Source: Fusobacterium varium
GTDB taxonomy: Bacteria; Fusobacteriota; Fusobacteriia; Fusobacteriales; Fusobacteriaceae
Assembly: GCA_021531615.1 (NCBI GenBank)
Contig: JADYUE010000001.1
Location: 310,001-374,000, forward strand
DNA: 64,000 nt
Direction: 5' to 3'
This document shows positions 28,442-37,248 of the stretch, in pieces. Below the pieces are notes generated by a model. That model worked only from the letters and a program-made list of their open reading frames with translations. It was not told the DNA's origin and searched no databases. Position 1 is the stretch's first letter, and each line of letters opens with the position of its first letter. The position numbers were made by a program, and so were the translations under genes.

Positions 28442-28799
28442 AGCTGTTGCATTTTTTTAAGTATCTATTTAGTTCATTAATATCGTTAGATTTAGAGCAA
28501 AGTTCCTTTGCATTTTGCGATTATTAGTCAATTTTAATTATCTCTATTTCTTTTTAACATCAAGTTGCTTCCATGTCAGTGAATAAAGAATCCCTAGGCT
28601 TATTCCGTTAAAAATGCAAAACTCGGCTTCGCCTCAAACACGTTGCATTTTCTTAACTGCATTTCGCTAAGGGATTCTAGTATTCACTTCCAAATTACAC
28701 CAACTTGATGTTAGGGAAAATTACTTTTTAATTGATAGCTGAATGATTACTTTGTAAAAATAAAAAGAAGCTGAGCAAAATTATCAATTTGCAACAGCT
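28442..28799. repeat. Intergenic palindromic repeat, copy 1
   Basis: Core 28484-28715 aligns closely with copy 2 at 46115-46349. It contains nested inverted repeats: outer arms AACATCAAGTTG (28556-28567) and CAACTTGATGTT (28701-28712), then GTGAATA / TATTCAC (28579-28585, 28681-28687), AGAATCCCT / AGGGATTCT (28587-28595, 28670-28678), AAAATGCAA / TTGCATTTT and an apical GGCTTCGCC. AGCTGTTGCA at 28442 is repeated inverted at the far end (TGCAACAGCT, ending 28799), so this copy may carry terminal inverted repeats. It fills the whole gap between two convergent genes. Confidence 0.88.
28762..28799 (-). terminator. Terminator of gntR, fused to repeat copy 1
   Basis: On the minus strand AGCTG...GCAAA pairs with TTTGC...CAGCT (arms 28795-28799/28769-28773 and 28788-28792/2875-79 region 28775-28779), followed by CTTCTTTTTATTTTT. 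The sequence resembles the ribBA and mrp terminators, which also flank repeat copies. Confidence 0.8.
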
Positions 28800-28811
28800 C
28801 CTTTATTATCG

Positions 28812-29531
28812 TTATTTCTCTTCAAGTTCTACCTCAAATTCAAATCTATCTCCACGTACCAAACTTACTGTATACTCTATTATCTCCATTCCAGCATATG
28901 TCCATCTCTGTAATCTTATAATCGGACTTCCTTGTGGTATAGTTAAAATTTCTGCAATATTCTCATCTGCTAAAAGTACAGAAAATCTTTCAGTTGCCTT
29001 TGTAAAACTTATATTATATCTATTTTGAAGTATATCATATAGAGGATTTTCTAATAAAATATTCTTCGAAAGTCCTTGCATCTTCTTTTCTAATAGGTAT
29101 GTTTTTTCATACATAACTACTTCATCATCAGCTAATCTAAGACGTTGCAATTCATATACTTTATCATCTTTATTTATATTTAACTCTTTACATATTTTTT
29201 CATCAGCTTTTTTCTCTTTAAATGATAAGACTTTTGAACTTGGAGTTTTTCCCTGTTTTTTTGCCTCTTCTGTAAAACTATAAAATTTAAGAAGTTTTTG
29301 TTTCATCACTCTTGAAGATACAAAAGTTCCACAACCTTGAACTTTATATATATACCCCTTTTTCTCTAAATATGCAATAGCTTGTCTTACAGTTGATCTA
29401 CTTAAATTATATTTTTCACAATACTCTCTCTCAGTTAAAATTCTATCATTTTCTTGTAAATTCTTTTCTTTTATATCATTGATAATTATTTCTGCTAATT
29501 GATAATAAAGTGGACTTTTCGACTGAAACAT
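28812..29531 (-). CDS. GntR-family regulator, HutC/UTRA subfamily
   Basis: About 239 residues from the ATG at 29531, 8 bases after GGAGG; two in-frame ATGs further upstream overlap that site. Winged helix at residues about 10-75 (SRSTVRQAIAYLEKKGYIYKVQGCGTFV) and a UTRA ligand-binding domain at about 95-235 (IIRLQRWTYAGMEIIEYTVSLVRGD). It follows the carbohydrate operon and probably senses a sugar derivative produced by it. It has its own promoter. Confidence 0.93.
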   Translation of the reverse strand: MFQSKSPLYYQLAEIIINDIKEKNLQENDRILTEREYCEKYNLSRSTVRQAIAYLEKKGYIYKVQGCGTFVSSRVMKQKLLKFYSFTEEAKKQGKTPSSKVLSFKEKKADEKICKELNINKDDKVYELQRLRLADDEVVMYEKTYLLEKKMQGLSKNILLENPLYDILQNRYNISFTKATERFSVLLADENIAEILTIPQGSPIIRLQRWTYAGMEIIEYTVSLVRGDRFEFEVELEEK

Positions 29532-29545
29532 TCCCATTTCCTCCA

Positions 29546-29598
29546 TATAAATATTTATACAATACTAAAATTATATCACTACTCCTATAAATTTACAA
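29546..29598 (-). promoter_or_regulatory. gntR promoter and possible operator
   Basis: Minus strand TTGTAA (29593-29598), 17-bp spacer, TATAAT (29570-29575). Just downstream lies a perfect 14-bp palindrome TATAAATATTTATA (29546-29559), well placed for autoregulation by the GntR protein, although AT-rich palindromes arise by chance. Confidence 0.65.
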
Positions 29599-29620
29599 GA
29601 AAATAAACTCTTTACTTTAG

Positions 29621-29659
29621 ATAAAAGCACCCAAAACTTTAACTAAAATTTTGGGTGCT
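29621..29659 (-). terminator. Terminator of the ABC/GH35/oxidoreductase operon
   Basis: An 11-bp perfect stem AGCACCCAAAA / TTTTGGGTGCT (29626-29636, 29649-29659) followed on the minus strand by TTTAT. It lies 8 bp after the stop of the Gfo/Idh gene. Confidence 0.88.
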
Positions 29660-29667
29660 AATCTCTA

Positions 29668-30939
29668 TTATTTATTAAATCTTCCTACAAACTCATCCAT
29701 ATTTACAACTTTTCCAGTTACTCTTGATTCTTCAGCTGCAAAAGCCATAATGTGACTCTCTAAAGATACCTTTGGATTTGTTCTTGTATCCTCTAGTTTT
29801 CCTTGACATAGTTTTATAAAGTCTTGCATAAGTCCAGTATCTCCTCCACCATGTCCTCCTAAAAGTACATCTGGAATTATCTCTGTTTTCTTTCCATTTG
29901 CAAAACGTCCTTCACCTTTTCCAAATTCATATACTTCTATATGATTTTTTAAATCATTTCCTCTAATTTCTCCTTTAGTTCCCATGATCTTAATAGTTCT
30001 GCATACTTCATCTGTAAAGGCACATAGGTTAAATGTTACATTTACTCCATTATCAAACTCTATTATAGAAACCATATTATCTACAACATTGTTATCACAC
30101 TTATAAACACATCTTCCATATTTATTTGTTCTCAATGATTCTTCCAATGCCTCTTTAGTTTGAATTTCAGTTGCTACAAGTGTAGGCCATGCTCCTAAAT
30201 TATTATAGTAGATTTTTTTAGGTGAGTAGATACAGCTATCTAGGTATTTACAATCTAAACATCTTTCTGCTGATCCTTCAGGTGCATTTTCTCTTTTAAA
30301 ATGTCTTAATTGTCCAAAAGATGCTATTCTTTTGCAAGAACTTCCACCTAGTAACCAAGATAAAATATCTAAATCATGGCAACTTTTTTGTAAAATCAAT
30401 GGACTTGTTTCATCTGAATTTCTCCAGTTTCCTCTCACAAAGCTATGAGCAAAGTGGTAGTTTCCTATATTTTCATTGTGTTGAATATCAACAACTTCCC
30501 CTATAATTCCACTTTCAATTAACTCTTTCAATTTGCTAAAGAATGGAGTATATCTCAATACATGGCATACCATTACTTTTACACCATATTTTTCTGCCAT
30601 TTTCACTATATTTATACACTCATCAACTTTATTTGACATAGGCTTTTCAAGTAAAATATCATATCCTTTTTCCATAGCTATTTTTATTGGCTCAAAGTGC
30701 ATATCATCACCAGTAGCTATAATTACAGCATCACAAAACTTATCCTTTGCTAAAAACTCTTCCCAACTTTCAAAAACAAACTCTGGATCTAATTTATGAT
30801 CTTCCATCATCTCTTTTCTTTTTAATGGATTTGGTTCAGCTATTGCTATAACTTTTGCCTCATCTGTATAATTTAAAATATATTTTGCATAAACATCTTT
30901 TCCTCTATTTCCTGCTCCAATAACTCCAACTTTTATCAT
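29668..30939 (-). CDS. Gfo/Idh/MocA-family NAD(P)-dependent oxidoreductase
   Basis: About 423 residues from the ATG at 30939, which gives the family N-terminus MIKVGVIGAGNRGKD (Rossmann GxGxxG). EKP at about residue 95 (LLEKPMS) is the second hallmark. A Cys cluster CLDCKYLDSC near the middle is seen in one subgroup. Probably oxidises or epimerises a sugar or uronic acid released by the locus enzymes; substrate unknown. The only strong ribosome binding site (30969-30975) is separated from the ATG by a TTGCTC/GAGCAA hairpin. A frame extending to 30990 contains that site inside it and is unlikely. Confidence 0.9.
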   Translation of the reverse strand: MIKVGVIGAGNRGKDVYAKYILNYTDEAKVIAIAEPNPLKRKEMMEDHKLDPEFVFESWEEFLAKDKFCDAVIIATGDDMHFEPIKIAMEKGYDILLEKPMSNKVDECINIVKMAEKYGVKVMVCHVLRYTPFFSKLKELIESGIIGEVVDIQHNENIGNYHFAHSFVRGNWRNSDETSPLILQKSCHDLDILSWLLGGSSCKRIASFGQLRHFKRENAPEGSAERCLDCKYLDSCIYSPKKIYYNNLGAWPTLVATEIQTKEALEESLRTNKYGRCVYKCDNNVVDNMVSIIEFDNGVNVTFNLCAFTDEVCRTIKIMGTKGEIRGNDLKNHIEVYEFGKGEGRFANGKKTEIIPDVLLGGHGGGDTGLMQDFIKLCQGKLEDTRTNPKVSLESHIMAFAAEESRVTGKVVNMDEFVGRFNK

Positions 30940-31006
30940 AAATTTCTTGCTCTTTTTTGAGCAATTCGCCTCCTTGATATTAAAAATCATTTATTTTAAA
31001 GTAATT

Positions 31007-31840
31007 CTACTCTTTTACTGCTCCAGCTACTATACCAGATAAAATCTTCTTCTTGAAAATTAGATACATAATTATTGTAGGTAACATAACAAGTACAATT
31101 GCTGCTGATAATTTAGCCCATGAACCACTACGTCCTACATAGTTCATCAACATAGTTGTTAAAGTTGCATTTTCTGCACTTGGCATATATAGATAAGGTG
31201 TATACATATCATTTAGTATATCTACTGATTTCAGTATTATAAGTGTTGCCGTTGCTGGTAAAATCAATGGGAATATTATCTTCCAATAGATTGTAAAATA
31301 TGAACATCCATCTATCCTTGCACTTTCATCCAATGAATATGGAATTTGGTCAATAAATTGTTTATATACATAGATTTGCAAAATATCTGTTGATATATAT
31401 ATTATCATCGGTGCAAAGAGTGTATCATATAATCCTATCTTTCCAATTATTCCAAATCTAGTTATCTCTGCTATAAAACTTGGAACTAGCATTGCTAAAC
31501 TAAATAGTAAGAAATATACTTTTTTCAGAGTAAATTCAAATCTACTTAATGAATAAGCCACCATACTACTTAAAAGTACATTTACTATAACTGTTCCTAT
31601 TACAAGTAAAACAGAGTTCTTTAAACCTGTTAATATATTTCCCTTAACAAAAACCTCAGTATAGTTTTCTAAAGTAAATGGTGCTGGTAGAGAAAGGTGA
31701 TTTCCCATAGCTATCTGCTCTGGAGTTTTAAATGATGATAACACAACTAATAATAGCGGTAATAAAACTATTAAAGTTACTATTATAAATATTCCATGAT
31801 TAAAAATATTAAATATATAATTTTTTGTTTTGTTTTCCAT
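31007..31840 (-). CDS. Carbohydrate ABC transporter permease (MalG-like)
   Basis: 277 residues, six predicted membrane segments, with the cytoplasmic EAA-type loop seen as DESARIDGCSYFTIYWKIIFPLILP. CUT1 family inner-membrane permease. It pairs with the gene just upstream (24-bp gap) and with the substrate-binding lipoprotein and MsmK-type ATPase in the same operon. Confidence 0.94.
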   Translation of the reverse strand: MENKTKNYIFNIFNHGIFIIVTLIVLLPLLLVVLSSFKTPEQIAMGNHLSLPAPFTLENYTEVFVKGNILTGLKNSVLLVIGTVIVNVLLSSMVAYSLSRFEFTLKKVYFLLFSLAMLVPSFIAEITRFGIIGKIGLYDTLFAPMIIYISTDILQIYVYKQFIDQIPYSLDESARIDGCSYFTIYWKIIFPLILPATATLIILKSVDILNDMYTPYLYMPSAENATLTTMLMNYVGRSGSWAKLSAAIVLVMLPTIIMYLIFKKKILSGIVAGAVKE

Positions 31841-31864
31841 TTTTCCTCCTAAACTAACCTAAAA

Positions 31865-32758
31865 TTATGCTTTTTTCTTAAATATCTTCTTGATTTTTTC
31901 AGGTTCCAAAACAAGATTTTGAATCATAGAAATAATTATAATCGCTATTATAAGAACTATCGCCATTGCTGATGCCAAACCAAAGTTACTAAATTCAAAG
32001 GCTGTTTTTACAGTATGAAGTGCAAAAGTAGTACTGCTTGTTCCTGGTCCTCCACTTGTCATAACAAATGGAATATCAAATACCATTAAAGCTCCTCTTA
32101 CATTTAAGAAAAGGATAATACTTAAAATTGACTTCATATTAGGTATAATAATCTTTATAAATTGTTGGAAAACTGATGCTCCATCAATCAATGCTGCCTC
32201 TAACATATCTTTATTTATTGACTGTAATCCAGCTAAAAACAATATAATATGAATTCCTGTAAATCTCCACAACGATACTATTACCAATGAATAGTTTACA
32301 ATTTCTGGATCACTAAGCCATCTAACTTTTCCCATTTGCAATAGTGCAAGAAGTCCATTTAATACTCCATCTTCTGAACTATATAAAAATGAGAACATAT
32401 AAGCTATTGCAACTCCATTTATTATATAAGGCATAAATACAATTGTTTTAAAAAATTCACTTTTTCTTATGTATCTATCTAATAACATAGCTAAATACAT
32501 CTCAATAGGGATAAAAAATAGGTGAATTATAAAATACAGATTGTTATTTTTTAAACTTTGCCATATGTCACGTCTTTGAAAAACTTGATTGTAATTTTTT
32601 AGTCCTACAAAATTCCAAGTAGGATTAATTCCATCCCAATCTGTAAAGCTTATAGTTATAAGCTTTACAGTTGGATAAATTACAAATACTAATAATAATA
32701 GAGTTGGAATTGCTAAGAAACAAGTTAACAGTATTCTTTTTTGTATTTTATCTTTCAT
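31865..32758 (-). CDS. Carbohydrate ABC transporter permease (MalF-like)
   Basis: About 297 residues from the ATG at 32758, 8 bases after GGAGAG; an in-frame TTG at 32773 is inside that site. Six membrane segments and the EAA loop EAALIDGASVFQQFIKIIIPNM. First of the two CUT1 permeases, directly after the binding-protein gene. Confidence 0.94.
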   Translation of the reverse strand: MKDKIQKRILLTCFLAIPTLLLLVFVIYPTVKLITISFTDWDGINPTWNFVGLKNYNQVFQRRDIWQSLKNNNLYFIIHLFFIPIEMYLAMLLDRYIRKSEFFKTIVFMPYIINGVAIAYMFSFLYSSEDGVLNGLLALLQMGKVRWLSDPEIVNYSLVIVSLWRFTGIHIILFLAGLQSINKDMLEAALIDGASVFQQFIKIIIPNMKSILSIILFLNVRGALMVFDIPFVMTSGGPGTSSTTFALHTVKTAFEFSNFGLASAMAIVLIIAIIIISMIQNLVLEPEKIKKIFKKKA

Positions 32759-32774
32759 AGTTATACTCTCCAAA

Positions 32775-34055
32775 TTATTTAGTATTTTCTCTAGCTTCTT
32801 TCCATCTATTGTTTAGATCATCCATATATTTTTCAAAGTCAACACCTTGTAACATCTCTTGTCCCATTCTTTTTACATCAAATGAAAGGAAGTTAGCAAC
32901 TTCTCTATATTTTGCATCTCCACCTTTTTGTAATACAACTTCAGGATTAGAAATATTTGCTATTGTTTCATTAAATATAGTATTATCCCCTTCTACTCCT
33001 TCAACTGATGGAAGTACTTTCATATATTTTACATACTCTTTATAGTAGTCGCTTTGGAATAGCCAGTTTAAGAACTCTTTTGCCTCAGCAGCATTTTTAC
33101 TATATTTAGGAATTGATAGGAATACTTCTGCTGTTACTAAATATCTAAATGGATCTTCTTTTGTTTCACGTGCAGGTAGTACAAATACTCCAATATCATC
33201 TAACTCTTCTTTTGATAAATCTTTTTGTAGATCTAAATAGAACCATTGTCCTGCTGCTAACATAGCTGCTTTTTTAGATACAAACATACTTTTTTCTTGA
33301 TCCCATCCATATCCTAATGGATCGTCTCCAAATGGTTTTGTTTTATAGTAATTATTTAACATCTCATAAGCTGTATAGAATGGTTTTCCTTTAGAGAATG
33401 GAGCATCATCTACACCCATTTTAGTCCAAATATCATTTCCTCCTGATACTAAGAATGGCATAAATTCATTGAACGGATAAACAACCCAAGAATCCTTTCC
33501 TCCTAAAGCAACAGGAATATATTTTTCAGTAGCTTTTATCTTAGTTGAGATATCTACAAATTCACCCCAAGTTGTAGGAACTTCAACTCCAGCTTCTTTA
33601 AATATACTTTTTCTATAATATACGAATTCATTAAATCCATACATAGGAAGTCCATAGATATTTCCATCTATTGCATAATCTTTTGCAAATTTATTAACTT
33701 TTGTAGCTGGTAAATCATTTAAAGGAGTTAAAATATTTTTATAGTTTTCCATTGTTACTACTCTAACAGGGAAAATATCAGGTAATTTTTGTGCTGAGTT
33801 TCTAATTTTCATTGTATTGTCATATTCAGTAGCTTGTACTTTCTCCATTTTAATAGTAACATTAGGTTTTACTTTGCTATATGCTTCTGCTATGCTGTTT
33901 AGTTCCATCATATACTCTTCACCAGTACCAGTATATGTTACAAAACTTAACTCTACTTTTTCATCTTTCTTAGCCTCAGTTGCTTCTCCACCTTGTCCAC
34001 AACCTACCATTAATAGCATTGTTCCTATTCCTAAAGCTTTTAAATAACTTTTCAT
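32775..34055 (-). CDS. Carbohydrate ABC transporter substrate-binding lipoprotein
   Basis: About 426 residues from the ATG at 34055, which has AGGGAGG just upstream. Signal peptide with lipobox LMVGC near residue 18, then a family-1 extracellular solute-binding fold. Captures an oligosaccharide at the cell surface or in the periplasm for the two permeases. The ligand cannot be read from the sequence; context suggests a galactose- or uronate-containing oligosaccharide. Confidence 0.94.
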   Translation of the reverse strand: MKSYLKALGIGTMLLMVGCGQGGEATEAKKDEKVELSFVTYTGTGEEYMMELNSIAEAYSKVKPNVTIKMEKVQATEYDNTMKIRNSAQKLPDIFPVRVVTMENYKNILTPLNDLPATKVNKFAKDYAIDGNIYGLPMYGFNEFVYYRKSIFKEAGVEVPTTWGEFVDISTKIKATEKYIPVALGGKDSWVVYPFNEFMPFLVSGGNDIWTKMGVDDAPFSKGKPFYTAYEMLNNYYKTKPFGDDPLGYGWDQEKSMFVSKKAAMLAAGQWFYLDLQKDLSKEELDDIGVFVLPARETKEDPFRYLVTAEVFLSIPKYSKNAAEAKEFLNWLFQSDYYKEYVKYMKVLPSVEGVEGDNTIFNETIANISNPEVVLQKGGDAKYREVANFLSFDVKRMGQEMLQGVDFEKYMDDLNNRWKEARENTK

Positions 34056-34096
34056 CTTGTCCTCCCTCATATTTATATTTTAATTTCATATTTTTA

Positions 34097-35842
34097 TTAA
34101 CTAAGTTTTGCTTCCTCTTTTAGAGTCATTTTTTTATTATCTTTATGTAGTTCAAATACTACTATCTCATTTGTTCCCTCTTTTAATAGTGGTGCTGGAA
34201 GATATAATCTTTTTTGTGGTCCTGCTTTCCAATATCTACCTAGATTAAATCCATTTATAAATACAACACCTTTTTCCCAACCTTCAAAATCTAAATAAGT
34301 ATCTCCTACTTCTTTTACTTCAAAGCTTCCTCTATAGAAAGTTGGATACTCTTCTTTATTACCATTTCCATATTTTATATTCTCTATATCTTTTAATGGA
34401 ATTGTGTATATATCCCAGTTAAATAGGAATTGATTTCCTATTCTTACCCCTTCAGTTATTCCTTTAGGATCTTTTAATAGTGGTCCATAGTTTATTCTTG
34501 CCATATTTTCTACTAAAATTTCTAAAGTTGACTCTGGTCCATCTGCACTTAATAGTATCTCTTGCTTATTATTTCTATCAATTACCCCTTGATACTCTCC
34601 ATTTAGATATATTAAAGCTCTATCTCTAACCTCTTGTAAATTTAATTTTAGAGCTTCTAATTTTCCTTTTATTGTTGTTTTATATAGAATAAATCCATAA
34701 TCTTGATCTAATTCTTCCATTGTTAAAGGGTATGGTGATGTATAATGTTTTGATATAAGATCTAAATTTTCTTTAAATGTTCCATATTCAGTAAATTCAA
34801 CATCTCCATAATTCATCTTTTTAGATTCTTTTACTGAAAAATACTTGTGATTTTTATGTTTTTTAATTTTATGCTCATATTTCTTTAAAATATCTTTTAC
34901 TAAATGATACTTTTCTGTTAAGTCTCCTGCTTCAGTTAAAAGAGCATCATAGTCATAACTTGTTACTGTACATCTTTGTTCATCATGGTAGTTTGCTCCA
35001 TTCATAAATCCAAAGTTAGTTCCTCCATGGAACATATAGAAGTTTACTGATATGTCATTTTCTAACATATATATAAGCTCTTCTCTAATATCATCAGCTT
35101 TTCTTGTTATATGTTCATGTTCCCAATGATCAAACCAACCTATCCAAAACTCCATAACCATTTTTGGCATATTTGTTTGATAATTTTCTAACATTTTAAA
35201 AGATTCTTCTGTTCTTGAACCAAAGTTTATTGTTTTCCAAACATTTGGCAAAGTTCCTCCAGATAGCATCCAATGTGTTGGTCCATCTGAAGTAAATAGT
35301 TGCTCTTTTACTCCTCTACTTCTTAAAGCTTCTTCTAAGTGTGCAAGATATTTACTATCATTTCCATAGCTTCCATACTCATTTTCTATTTGAACTGCTA
35401 TAATATTTCCACCATTTGATCTTAAATATGGAGCAAATACTGGAACAAGATTATCATAATATCTGTCTACTTTTTCAATATAAGTTGGATCCATTGTTCT
35501 CAATCTTATATTTGTATATTTTAATAACCAAGCTGGAAGTCCTCCAAATTCCCATTCTGCACAGATATATGGAGATGGTCTTAAAATAATATACAATCCT
35601 TTTTCCTCTGCTAATTTTAAAAATCTTCCTAAATCTAACATTCCAGAGAAATTATATACCCCCTCTTGTGGCTCATGAAGATTCCAAGGTACATAAGTTT
35701 CTACACAGTTAAATCCTGCTGCTGCTATCTTCTCAAGTCTATCTTCCCATTGTTCTGGTAAAGTTCTAAAGTAGTGCATAGCTCCTGATATTAAAAGAGT
35801 TTTTTCTCCATCTATTGTTATATTATTTCCAACAAGTTTCAC
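34097..35842 (-). CDS. Glycoside hydrolase family 35 beta-galactosidase
   Basis: 581 residues, the size of short bacterial GH35 enzymes such as streptococcal BgaC. TIM barrel with acid/base Glu155 in QIENEYGSYG and nucleophile Glu231 in MVMEFWIGWFDHW; the substrate loop GGTNFGFMNG follows. C-terminal jelly-roll domains from about residue 370. No signal peptide, so it acts on imported sugars. BgaC-type enzymes prefer beta-1,3-linked galactose; whether this one does is inference. Confidence 0.95.
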   Translation of the reverse strand: MKLVGNNITIDGEKTLLISGAMHYFRTLPEQWEDRLEKIAAAGFNCVETYVPWNLHEPQEGVYNFSGMLDLGRFLKLAEEKGLYIILRPSPYICAEWEFGGLPAWLLKYTNIRLRTMDPTYIEKVDRYYDNLVPVFAPYLRSNGGNIIAVQIENEYGSYGNDSKYLAHLEEALRSRGVKEQLFTSDGPTHWMLSGGTLPNVWKTINFGSRTEESFKMLENYQTNMPKMVMEFWIGWFDHWEHEHITRKADDIREELIYMLENDISVNFYMFHGGTNFGFMNGANYHDEQRCTVTSYDYDALLTEAGDLTEKYHLVKDILKKYEHKIKKHKNHKYFSVKESKKMNYGDVEFTEYGTFKENLDLISKHYTSPYPLTMEELDQDYGFILYKTTIKGKLEALKLNLQEVRDRALIYLNGEYQGVIDRNNKQEILLSADGPESTLEILVENMARINYGPLLKDPKGITEGVRIGNQFLFNWDIYTIPLKDIENIKYGNGNKEEYPTFYRGSFEVKEVGDTYLDFEGWEKGVVFINGFNLGRYWKAGPQKRLYLPAPLLKEGTNEIVVFELHKDNKKMTLKEEAKLS

Positions 35843-35855
35843 TTTGACCTCCTAA

Positions 35856-36986
35856 TTATAAAGTAATATTTTCTTCTGTTTCAGCATCAAATATATGAGC
35901 TCTTTTTATATTGAAGTAAAATTCTCCCTCTTCTCCATATTTTACATTTTCAGTTTTTCTTGCTTCTATTCTTGATGTAAACTGACAACCATCTATTGTA
36001 AAGTATAGAAATTCCTCATTTCCCATGTGTTCTACTACACTTACTTGACCTTTTAAGAAGTTTATCTTTTCTCCTTCTGGGTGAGTAACTTTATTTCCAA
36101 TATTTTCAGGTCTTATTCCTAAAATAACTTTTTTACCTATATGGCTTTTTACCTTTTCTCCCATCTCTTTTGGAAGTACAACATGTTTACTATTTCCAAA
36201 TATAAAGATTATTCCATCTTCATTTTCTTCAATTACACCATCAACAAAGTTCATCGCTGGAGATCCTATAAATCCTGCTACAAATTTATTTGCTGGTTTA
36301 TGGTATAAATTTAATGGTGTATCAACTTGCATTATCTTTCCATAGTTTAATACACAAATTCTATCTCCCATTGTCATTGCTTCTACTTGGTCATGTGTTA
36401 CATAGATCATTGTTGCTGTTTGTCCTTCAGCTTTTAGTTGTTTATGTAGTTGAGTTATCTTAACTCTCATTGATACTCTTAATTTCGCATCTAGGTTTGA
36501 TAGAGGTTCATCAAATAGGAATACATCTGGTTTTCTTACTATTGCTCTTCCTACTGCTACCCTTTGTCTTTGTCCTCCAGACATCTCTTTTGGTTTTCTA
36601 TCTAATAATTGAGTTATCTCAAGTTTTTCTGCTGCCTCTCTAACTCTTCTATCTATTTCATCTTTTGGAGTTTTAGCCATTTTTAATCCAAATGCCATAT
36701 TATCATAAACTGTCATATGAGGGTATAGAGCATAGTTTTGGAAAACCATTGCAATTCCTCTATCCTTCGGTGGAAGATCATTAACTAATTTATCTCCTAT
36801 CCAAATTTCTCCTCCTGTAATCTCTTCAAGTCCAGCTACCATTCTAAGAGTAGTAGACTTAGCACAACCAGAAGGTCCTACAAAAACCATAAATTCCCCA
36901 TCTTTAATTTCCAAATCAATTCCATGTACAGCTTTGAATCCATTAGGATACTGCTTTTCCACTTTTTTTAACACTACTTTCGCCAT
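35856..36986 (-). CDS. msmK: ABC transporter ATP-binding protein, MsmK/UgpC type
   Basis: 376 residues with Walker [10 protein letters not shown] (Ala where most family members have Gly), signature motif [14 protein letters not shown], Walker [16 protein letters not shown], and the C-terminal TOBE regulatory domain (about 240-370). Energises the CUT1 permeases encoded downstream; such ATPases can serve several sugar importers. First gene of the six-gene minus-strand operon msmK-GH35-binding protein-permeases-Gfo/Idh. Confidence 0.93.
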   Translation of the reverse strand: MAKVVLKKVEKQYPNGFKAVHGIDLEIKDGEFMVFVGPSGCAKSTTLRMVAGLEEITGGEIWIGDKLVNDLPPKDRGIAMVFQNYALYPHMTVYDNMAFGLKMAKTPKDEIDRRVREAAEKLEITQLLDRKPKEMSGGQRQRVAVGRAIVRKPDVFLFDEPLSNLDAKLRVSMRVKITQLHKQLKAEGQTATMIYVTHDQVEAMTMGDRICVLNYGKIMQVDTPLNLYHKPANKFVAGFIGSPAMNFVDGVIEENEDGIIFIFGNSKHVVLPKEMGEKVKSHIGKKVILGIRPENIGNKVTHPEGEKINFLKGQVSVVEHMGNEEFLYFTIDGCQFTSRIEARKTENVKYGEEGEFYFNIKRAHIFDAETEENITL

Positions 36987-37194
36987 TTTTTCCCTCCATA
37001 AAATACTTTTAATTCATCTAGTACGTTTTAATCTGATATATAATAACTTTTATTATTAGCTATCTTGTTCACTTAATTTTCTATTTATCTTATTTTTATA
37101 CATTTGTTATTTTTCTCAATTATTACATAACAAAATTTAATTGTAAATCTTCTGTTTTGGCTATCCCATTTTCCACAATTTACAGTTTAAATTA

Positions 37195-37229
37195 AAAAAT
37201 AGTCTTTTTAATTTAAAAAGACTATTTTT
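37195..37229 (-). terminator. Terminator after the PL8 gene (nearly perfect palindrome)
   Basis: A 17-bp perfect stem (37195-37211 with 37213-37229), only one base at the centre, A/T-rich ends acting as T-runs on both strands. It separates PL8 transcription from the msmK operon. Confidence 0.88.
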
Positions 37230-37248
37230 ATAATCTTATTCTGCTGTT

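Noticed and set aside
30940-30990. Extended N-terminus of the Gfo/Idh oxidoreductase
   Set aside because: It would place the strong ribosome binding site inside the coding region and adds residues foreign to the family N-terminus.
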